A stretch of 64,000 nt of DNA from Mesorhizobium muleiense (GTDB taxonomy: Bacteria; Pseudomonadota; Alphaproteobacteria; Rhizobiales; Rhizobiaceae), in assembly GCF_900099905.1 (NCBI RefSeq), contig NZ_FNEE01000026.1, forward strand, positions 1 to 64,000, read 5' to 3'. Each line of letters opens with the position of its first letter. Position 1 is the stretch's first letter. Below, piece after piece: positions 58,316-64,000 of this stretch. The notes beneath the pieces were generated by a model. The model was not told where the DNA came from. It saw only the letters and a list, made by a program, of their open reading frames with translations, and did not search any database. The translations under genes and the position numbers were made by a program.

Positions 58316-59356
58316 TCAGATCGCGACGGAAGGAACCAGCGCCTCGGTATTGAGGATGGCGTCGGTCATGCGGATCGGGATTTCGCGATAGGTGCGGACC
58401 AAGCGGCCCTCGACCTGCGCCTGCCCGAGGCCGGTATAGTTCGGGTTGGCTGCGAGCAGCGCACGGTCGGTCGACTGCGCGTCAAGCACTTCAAGAACCT
58501 GACGGTTCATGTAGACCGCCGACTTGCCGCCCAGGGCACCGATGCCGTAGACCTGGAACATGCGATAGTAGGCTTTGCGCAGCAGAGCCCACACGTCGAC
58601 CGTGCCGGCGAGCAGATCGGACACGTCGATATTCGCGATCCGGACGTTGTAACGATAGTCCTTCACGAACGCGCCGATGTGCCATTCGAACACCGTCACC
58701 TTGGCGTAGAAGGTGTTGTTGTCGGCGTCCTTCACCGGCTCCTCACCCTTGTCCATGATGTTGACGCCGGCCTTCATCGCCTTCGGATAGAGCAGCGAAG
58801 TCGCGTGATCGGCCCAGGTAACGAACCAGATCGAGGTATTGTCGGCACCCGCGCCGCCGCCGTGGATCACCTGATTGGCGACGTTCGGAACGGCCGGGTT
58901 CGGAATGTTGGTGTTGTACGCGTTGAAGCGCGCAGCGAGGCCCTTGAACTTCTCGGGCGTCGTGGCTGTGTCATGGTAGAAAATGCCGGTCGCCATTTCC
59001 TGGTTCATGACTTCCAGGTACGGCGCGCTGTCCACCAGTCGGGCCTTGGCCGGATCGGGAGCGAGAGCGAGCAAGCGCGTGTCGATCTCGGAGCGGGCGT
59101 TGATAAAGCCGGTCGTGTCATCGACCTGCTGCATGGTCGCCTTGGACGCGGCAACACCCTTGTAGAGACGGCCCCAGGAGACGGTAGGATAACCGGTGCG
59201 GATCGAGTGGCGATGCACGGCGTCCATATTGCAGGGCGTCGCAATCGCATCGTCCAGGATCGGGTTGTTCTGCTTGAGCAATTCAATGACGGTGCCCTCG
59301 GCAGACGCCTTGTGCATGTCGATAAGCTGTGGGTAGGTGTTGCCGATAGTTGCCAT
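58316..59356 (-). CDS. major capsid protein (BPP-1/epsilon15 type)
   Basis: A 346-residue capsid subunit with the HK97 fold expected from its class. The start ATIGNTYPQLIDMHKA with NNPILDDAIATPCNMD, and HRHSIRTGYPTVSWGRLY (residues 48-65), is typical of the podovirus BPP-1 and epsilon15 family. The end, PNPNYTGLG-like and EIPIRMTDAILNTEALV, agrees. It is preceded by a scaffold-like gene and followed by the cement protein gene. Late transcription is leftward from beyond the window. Confidence 0.9.
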   Translation of the reverse strand: MATIGNTYPQLIDMHKASAEGTVIELLKQNNPILDDAIATPCNMDAVHRHSIRTGYPTVSWGRLYKGVAASKATMQQVDDTTGFINARSEIDTRLLALAPDPAKARLVDSAPYLEVMNQEMATGIFYHDTATTPEKFKGLAARFNAYNTNIPNPAVPNVANQVIHGGGAGADNTSIWFVTWADHATSLLYPKAMKAGVNIMDKGEEPVKDADNNTFYAKVTVFEWHIGAFVKDYRYNVRIANIDVSDLLAGTVDVWALLRKAYYRMFQVYGIGALGGKSAVYMNRQVLEVLDAQSTDRALLAANPNYTGLGQAQVEGRLVRTYREIPIRMTDAILNTEALVPSVAI

Positions 59357-59364
59357 AGTCGTTC

Positions 59365-60174
59365 TCAGCCTTTCGGTGCGTCGTTCGGAAACAACTTGTG
59401 AGCGGCCTCGACTGGCTTTCCTTTGCCGCCCGCCCCATCCTGTGGTGGGCTGTCTTCGGAAATCATCGCGCCGACCTTCGCGAATATCCTGATAAGTTCC
59501 GGATGGTTGCCGCCACCACTCGCGTTGAGATATTGTTTGAGGCCCGGCGTCCCGAGCTTATTGACGGCGCGTTGACTGGCCTGAACTGTGCCATCCCACT
59601 TGTCGCCGCCGATCTCCTCGTCTTTCTTGGCGGTATCGGCCCAACCGGAGATTGTTTTGCCCCAATCTTCCATCCGCTTTTGAGTGCGCGCCGCGTTGAT
59701 TTTGACGTATTCGTCGGTGAGTTCCTGGGCCTCGCGAACGGTCATCTTTTTCGCGGCGAACTTTGGCCCAAGCGCGTCGAGCAATTCTTGATCGACTTCG
59801 ACGCCTTCGGGCATCGTCAGCGCATACTTGCCGTCCTCAGGTACGAGATCGAGCGCCTTTTCGGCATCGGTCTTTTCGGTCGGCTTGGTCTTGTCGTGTT
59901 CGGCCTTGGCGGCGGCGTTTTCATCTGCCGACTTGGCCGGGTCATCGACGTATTCTTTCCAGTCGGCGGGCGTGTCATCGCCCTCGCCCGGCTTCTTTTC
60001 ACCAGCAGGAGGATCAGCCGGCTTTTCGCCATCGGCCGGAAACAGGATGCTTTCCGGCTCCTTCGGCGTGATGTCGGCAGGCGGGTCACCTCCACCGCTA
60101 CCGCCTTCCGCGTTGTAAGCCGCCATTGCGAAAGGCGATGATCCAGTCATCAGCGCAGCGATCCTATTCCTCAT
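59365..60174 (-). CDS. capsid scaffold-like protein
   Basis: A 269-residue acidic protein: a Pro/Glu/Asp/Lys-rich, probably disordered first 110 residues, then a helical region (LLDALGPKFAAKKMTVREAQ, then helices to about 215) and a short tail. The composition and the place directly before the major capsid gene are those of a scaffolding protein; no protease motif is seen. It overlaps the Bbp19-like gene by 11 bases. GGAAG precedes the ATG. Confidence 0.7.
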   Translation of the reverse strand: MRNRIAALMTGSSPFAMAAYNAEGGSGGGDPPADITPKEPESILFPADGEKPADPPAGEKKPGEGDDTPADWKEYVDDPAKSADENAAAKAEHDKTKPTEKTDAEKALDLVPEDGKYALTMPEGVEVDQELLDALGPKFAAKKMTVREAQELTDEYVKINAARTQKRMEDWGKTISGWADTAKKDEEIGGDKWDGTVQASQRAVNKLGTPGLKQYLNASGGGNHPELIRIFAKVGAMISEDSPPQDGAGGKGKPVEAAHKLFPNDAPKG

Positions 60175-60502
60175 CTTCCGTCTCCTGTTTGGCGGCGAGC
60201 GCCGCGATGTCCATTGCTTTCAATTCGCCGATATCGAGCAGGAGACGCGGATAGAGGCGCGGATCGATCTCATCGAACTTTGAGATCAGCTTGCGCCCCA
60301 CGGCCTGTTGCCCGAGCGTGTAGTTGGTGGCGTTGGTGTTCTCGCCCGCGAACGGATCGGCATAGATCGCGGCCTGCTCCAGCATCCAGAAAAGGACGCG
60401 CTTGCCAGCCGCGAGCGCCGCGACTTCCCTGAACGCCTTCACCAACTCATTGCGCTCGGATTGTTCCTGCGGAGACAGTTGTTCGCTCAAATCGCCCGAC
60501 AT
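60164..60502 (-). CDS. Bbp19-like phage protein
   Basis: A 112-residue helical protein. The core GKRVLFWMLEQAAIYADPFA, then NYTLGQQAVGRKLISKFDEI, and LYPRLL (residues 33-90), matches the Bbp19 family of BPP-1-like phages, found between portal and capsid genes; function unknown. Start and stop overlap the portal and scaffold genes, so it is translated with them. Confidence 0.75.
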   Translation of the reverse strand: MSGDLSEQLSPQEQSERNELVKAFREVAALAAGKRVLFWMLEQAAIYADPFAGENTNATNYTLGQQAVGRKLISKFDEIDPRLYPRLLLDIGELKAMDIAALAAKQETEDEE

Positions 60503-62202
60503 CAGCCGATCCCCAGCCGCTCAAGCAGCGCGCCGCCGCCTGGGTTGTCTTGAGCGCCGGCCAGCACGGCGGCGGCGTCCGCGCCCTGCTTGGCGGCAGG
60601 CGCAACGGTCGCCATCATTTCGGCGTTCTCAGCCATTTGCTGGCGTTGCGTCCTCGCCTTCCGAACCTTGGCGACTTCCTCGTCAGGGATGACAATCGAC
60701 GGCGGCACGCCCAGGTAGTCGAAATACACGTCAATCGCTTCGTCGCCGTCGAGCTTGTCCAGCACCTCGGGCTTGACTGCCGCAAGCTGGCCGGCGAACG
60801 CAAAGCCGCGCTCAATGCTGCCCGTGGCGACGGCCTTCTGTGCCTGGGCGAGGATCGAAATGTATTCGATCTTGAGCGTCTGGTTTTGGATATCGGGCGG
60901 CGGCGGCGGCAGCATTCCACGACGGTTCATGATCTCAAATGTGCGATCAATCGTCGGCTCCAGCTGCGCGCCGTAGATGTTTTCCAGCACCGGCCCGAGC
61001 GCGAGCAACTTTTCCTCTTTGCGCTCAGCGATCTCGAATTGATTGCGCGGCTGAATGCCTTCCATGTTGGAAAGCATCAGGAACAGATCGGCGTAGAAGA
61101 TTTCGCGGATATGGTCGCGGAGATCGCGGATGTCTGCCGTGAGGTGCGACAGATCAATGTTCACGTCCATCGCGGCGCGGTAGCCTTTGCCGGTCGGATC
61201 ATCGACATAGGTGACGGACCCAGGCAGCAGCGACGCCGGATTGTTCCGCATCGACGTTGGCCCGGTCATCGGCGGGCGAACTTTCTTGTCGATAGCTTCC
61301 CACTTGCGCTTGGTCTCAAGCTGCAAGCCCTTCACGTCGCCAAGGGCGATCTGCCCAGGCGACAGGGCATAGTGATCGTCGCCGGCAAGCTCCCACGGCG
61401 GCGCGATGATCGGGTTTCCATCGAAACCGCTTTCCTCAAACATTTCGAGGCCAGCGCCGCCCGCCGTGTCGCTGTCTTCCCAATAGTTCGACAGGAACGG
61501 CTTGTTCTTCTTGTCGATCCTGGACGGATCGCGGTTTAGTCGCGGCTCGACCGCATGCCAGATATCAAAGCGCTCATCGTATTTGCTTTGATCGAACAGC
61601 GTCCGAATGCGCGTGCTTACCTTGGAGTAGCCGAAGCGGCTGACGATGCGCTGCACCGACCAACGGAACGTGCGATAGAGCGTCGTGGCGCGGCCTCGCT
61701 CATCGCGGGCGATCCAGAACCGGCCGTGCAAGAGTTGCTGCATGCGAACGGTCGACTGTTCATCCTCAACCAGGAGCCCGACCGATTGCCCGAACTGCCC
61801 GAGATCGCCATAGCCAGTGTGAAATGCGTTGTAGATATTCGAGCTTGAAAACACCTCGCGCATGCGTTGCTCGACATCGGACAGCCACGTCTTGACCGGC
61901 GCGAAGTCCTTCAACTCAGGGTCACTCGTGCCGAAACGAAACCACGGGCGAGCCGGCGACGTGATGCCGGAATGCATGCCCGACGCCAGCGTGCGCAGCG
62001 ACTTGGTTCCCGTGCTGTCAAGGATGTTGGCGCGACTGGTCGCGCCTTCATTGGTGTTGGACAGGCGCAGGCGCGTCGGCTCAATGAAGTCGGCGAGCGG
62101 ACGCCAGACCGTTTCCCACGGATTGCGAACTGATTTCAGTTCCTCAGCGCGGCGGCGATGATAGGAGACTTGGCTTTCGTTGCGCGGCGCGTTGTCGGTC
62201 AT
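60502..62202 (-). CDS. portal (head-tail connector) protein
   Basis: A 566-residue portal protein that forms the dodecameric ring for DNA passage. It is of the T7/podovirus connector class: VWRPLADFIEPTRLRLSN near residue 32, SGITSPARPWFRFGTSD near 80, a central RNNPASLLPGSVTYVD (near 317) and the helical tail. Order after the small proteins and before Bbp19, scaffold and capsid genes is standard. AAGGGCG precedes the ATG at 62202. The final Gln/Ala/Lys-rich portion may form the internal crown. Confidence 0.92.
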   Translation of the reverse strand: MTDNAPRNESQVSYHRRRAEELKSVRNPWETVWRPLADFIEPTRLRLSNTNEGATSRANILDSTGTKSLRTLASGMHSGITSPARPWFRFGTSDPELKDFAPVKTWLSDVEQRMREVFSSSNIYNAFHTGYGDLGQFGQSVGLLVEDEQSTVRMQQLLHGRFWIARDERGRATTLYRTFRWSVQRIVSRFGYSKVSTRIRTLFDQSKYDERFDIWHAVEPRLNRDPSRIDKKNKPFLSNYWEDSDTAGGAGLEMFEESGFDGNPIIAPPWELAGDDHYALSPGQIALGDVKGLQLETKRKWEAIDKKVRPPMTGPTSMRNNPASLLPGSVTYVDDPTGKGYRAAMDVNIDLSHLTADIRDLRDHIREIFYADLFLMLSNMEGIQPRNQFEIAERKEEKLLALGPVLENIYGAQLEPTIDRTFEIMNRRGMLPPPPPDIQNQTLKIEYISILAQAQKAVATGSIERGFAFAGQLAAVKPEVLDKLDGDEAIDVYFDYLGVPPSIVIPDEEVAKVRKARTQRQQMAENAEMMATVAPAAKQGADAAAVLAGAQDNPGGGALLERLGIG

Positions 62203-62296
62203 TTGAACGCCCTTGAATTGCTCTGCCGCTGTGCTGGGACAATCATTCCCATCCTCTGTGCCGGGGCCATTATCCTGCTTGCCGGTGCGGACTTTC

Positions 62297-62509
62297 TCAC
62301 TGACCGAGCAGCGTTTTCTTTTCGGTCGGAGCCGCCGCCGTGACGCCCGAGCCGGAGGTTAGGATCGTGCTTGTGCCGCCCCTGATCTTGTCGAGCGTGC
62401 GCCGGCCGGTGTTCGACCGTACCGCGCCCGCGTCGGGCTCGCGCATGGCGGCAGTCTCGGGCGGAAGCTCAGGCGCGTCGGGAGTGTCTTGCTTCGGGAA
62501 GATGCACAT
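62297..62509 (-). CDS. phage hypothetical protein, 70 aa
   Basis: A 70-residue protein opening MCIFPKQDTPDAPELPPETA and ending with a repeated type of tail (GGTSTILTSGSGV...TEKKTLLGQ) seen in small podovirus proteins near the portal. No function is recognised. It lies between a small membrane protein gene and the portal gene. Confidence 0.65.
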   Translation of the reverse strand: MCIFPKQDTPDAPELPPETAAMREPDAGAVRSNTGRRTLDKIRGGTSTILTSGSGVTAAAPTEKKTLLGQ

Positions 62510-62515
62510 TGCGGA

Positions 62516-62770
62516 TCACCAGCAGTTGACGAGGGTTGCGATTGCGAGACCGAACGACGACGCGACGGACGCCAAGGCGAGGTTCGACCGGTACTTTCTA
62601 GGGGCAACGTCAGCGACCCAGGCGAGCCCCACAGGAAGGGCCGAAAGCGCAACGCCAATCGGACAAGCGGCGGCGGCGTTTGCGGCGGCAAGCAGGATGC
62701 AGAACAGCCGGCCATTCGTGGCGACGTTCTGTGCGACGGCGAGACGGTAAGCGTCGGTCAACTGTTCCAT
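62516..62770 (-). CDS. small phage membrane protein, 84 aa
   Basis: An 84-residue protein with up to three hydrophobic segments (near residues 20-40, 44-54 and 64-82). It begins MEQLTDAYRLAVAQNVATNG. It is 6 bases from the next gene and 38 bases from the terminase stop. No family is recognised. Confidence 0.55.
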   Translation of the reverse strand: MEQLTDAYRLAVAQNVATNGRLFCILLAAANAAAACPIGVALSALPVGLAWVADVAPRKYRSNLALASVASSFGLAIATLVNCW

Positions 62771-62808
62771 AGGTCGACCACTACGCGCCGATGGTTGCCG
62801 TCATGAAC

Positions 62809-64000
62809 TCAGGCGAGCGGATCGTAATCCGTGATGACCGTATGGCCCGGTTGCCCGTTCCTGTGGTGCGCGATCTTCTTGGCGACCGGCTCAGCATGCG
62901 TGAGCGCGAGAGCGTCGAGTTTATTGGGCGACGGCAGGCCGCGTTCCTTCATGTCCTCTTTGCTTTCGATCTGAATTTTGCCGTCCAAGCGCGGCACGGT
63001 TTCAGGCCCGATGATGTCCTGATAAAGCTCCTCATCGTGCGGATCGATTGCGCCGCCTGCCTTGATCCAGCGCTTCACTCCACCGATCATTTCGGCGCGC
63101 TTATTGAGGTAGCCAGGATCGAGCGGCTTTCCGGAGAACCAGATCAGCCGCCAGTTGCGGCCCATGACTTGCCCAGCGCTCACAATGCCCGTGCCATAGC
63201 CGGCGTCGACAAACACCGCGTCGGCCTGGTGTTCGTCCTCCAGGCGAGCGATCAGGTTCGCCACCTCAACATCGTTGTCGTTGCGCGCGATGCTGGCGAG
63301 GCTCTTGGAGTAGAGCCCTTGCCTCAGCATGATCTCTAGCTTGTCATCGCCCGTCCAAGCCGGATCGACGCCAATGATCACGGGCGCAAAATTGTATTGG
63401 CCTGGGCGAAGGTGGACGGCGCGCGCCTTGTCGGCGTCGGTCTCGCTGATGAACTGCATGGCTGACTGGCTCGGGAATTGGCCGCGCACACGAACCTTGA
63501 CGAGATCGCTATCCTCGCCGTGATCGTCCACTAGGCGTTGCAGATATGCTTTGTTCGTGCCGGGCACCGTGCGGCTATCGATCTGCCGTTGCACCCAGCG
63601 ATGACGAAAGCGGCGGAAGCACTCGCGGAACCGTCCGCTGTTGCGCGTCGGGTTGCCGAACACGATCCAGATGATGACGGTGTTTTCGTCGGTCAGCGCG
63701 CCCTCAGCGACTTCCCAAACCTTGTCATGGATTTTCGACGCCTCATCGAACAGTAGGAGGATAATCCTACCCTCATTGTGAAGGCCGGCGAACGCTTCCG
63801 TGTTGTGTTCGCTCCAGGGAATGAAGTCCTGCCGCCAGCTATCGCCGTGCAGCGGATCGCGCGCCTTGATCGACATGGCTTGCACATCGAACCAATGTCC
63901 GGTTAGCGAGGTGCGAAACCACTTGCCAATCTCGGGCGCGGTCTTGGTGCGCAACTGGCCTTCGGTGTTGGCAGTCGTGACGATCCTCGCGTCATCCCAG
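62809..64000 (-). CDS. terminase large subunit, partial (N-terminus beyond the window)
   Basis: The C-terminal 397 residues of the packaging motor. The frame is open to the window edge, where it reads ARIVTTANTEGQLRTK, typical of the ATPase domain, so the true start lies outside. Visible elements: the Walker B-like ILLLFDEASKI, the coupling motif VFGNPTRNSG, and the RNase H-like nuclease domain with GVDPAWTGDD, VFVDAGYGTG and PNKLDALALTHAEP. It packages DNA into heads with the portal encoded next to it. Confidence 0.92.
   Translation of the reverse strand, partial: WDDARIVTTANTEGQLRTKTAPEIGKWFRTSLTGHWFDVQAMSIKARDPLHGDSWRQDFIPWSEHNTEAFAGLHNEGRIILLLFDEASKIHDKVWEVAEGALTDENTVIIWIVFGNPTRNSGRFRECFRRFRHRWVQRQIDSRTVPGTNKAYLQRLVDDHGEDSDLVKVRVRGQFPSQSAMQFISETDADKARAVHLRPGQYNFAPVIIGVDPAWTGDDKLEIMLRQGLYSKSLASIARNDNDVEVANLIARLEDEHQADAVFVDAGYGTGIVSAGQVMGRNWRLIWFSGKPLDPGYLNKRAEMIGGVKRWIKAGGAIDPHDEELYQDIIGPETVPRLDGKIQIESKEDMKERGLPSPNKLDALALTHAEPVAKKIAHHRNGQPGHTVITDYDPLA

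Larger units (their letters stand above)
23618..64000. mobile_element. podovirus-type prophage (left end to window edge)
   Basis: From the integrase to the window end nearly every gene is a phage gene: integrase, endolysin, replication, repressor, recombination, lysis, tail, internal virion, head, portal and terminase. The left limit is placed between the PhnD-like start and the first GTTGC repeat at 23641. The right limit is not in the window. Gene order from terminase through portal, capsid, gp11/gp12-like tail tube and gp13-gp16-like internal proteins is that of a podovirus, with head proteins most like Bordetella phage BPP-1. All structural frames are open, so the prophage may be intact. 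Confidence 0.92.

Noticed and set aside
62199..62270. 23-codon leftward frame overlapping the portal start by ATGA
   Set aside because: Too short, low-complexity and without a motif; the overlap alone is not enough.

Overview
The window looks like the chromosome of a GC-rich Rhizobiales bacterium, most likely Mesorhizobium or a close relative. This is inferred from codon use, the type of host genes (CobQ, rhizobial SbmA/BacA-like ABC transporter, MttB-like methyltransferase, GcvT-fused FAD oxidoreductases) and the palindromic intergenic repeats typical of that group. The right-hand 40 kb is an integrated podovirus-type prophage whose right end lies outside the window. No tRNA, rRNA or CRISPR array was seen.

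Host region, 1 to about 23.6 kb. A small membrane protein is followed by an AraC-type regulator with its VOC-family partner, then cobyric acid synthase (cobQ) coupled to a cupin of the DMSP-lyase (DddQ-like) family. Next is a valine-catabolism pair (isobutyryl-CoA-type acyl-CoA dehydrogenase and mmsB) separated by a decayed four-helix-bundle gene that sits between inverted arrays of an 8-bp repeat. An SbmA/BclA-type exporter follows, with broken phage holin-like sequence just upstream. After it come a class III aminotransferase, a prolyl oligopeptidase, an orphan protein, an MFS permease and a cytoplasmic phospholipase D-like protein. The host part ends with a putative onium-compound catabolic cluster: MttB-like methyltransferase, dimethylglycine-dehydrogenase-like flavoprotein, an M24 protein that keeps the catalytic residues of the DMSP lyase DddP, and a PhnD-like binding protein.

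Prophage left arm, 23.6 to 39.2 kb. A tyrosine integrase faces a membrane-anchored GH108 endolysin. A leftward replication operon follows (VapE-type helicase, primase, VRR-NUC nuclease, DUF4031, SSB, DEAD-box helicase, two related winged-helix proteins, Cro-like HTH). A CI-like repressor diverges from it. A rightward recombination operon holds a RecE-like exonuclease, RecT, an Acb2-like candidate anti-CBASS protein and a GapR/DUF2312 protein. The control regions carry a repeated dyad, GTTGC-N7-GCAAC or near matches, which I propose as the phage operator. Holin, Rz and nested Rz1 genes lie on the other strand.

Prophage late region, 39.3 to 64 kb. A rightward acyltransferase (probable serotype-conversion gene) abuts a leftward beta-helix tail spike. 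Then come T7-like internal virion proteins (2297 aa with an HESGH motif; 750 aa with an M15 peptidase; gp14- and gp13-like), tail tube proteins (gp12- and gp11-like), a head module resembling Bordetella phage BPP-1 (staple, Bbp16 cement, major capsid, scaffold-like, Bbp19, portal) and the large terminase, cut by the window edge.
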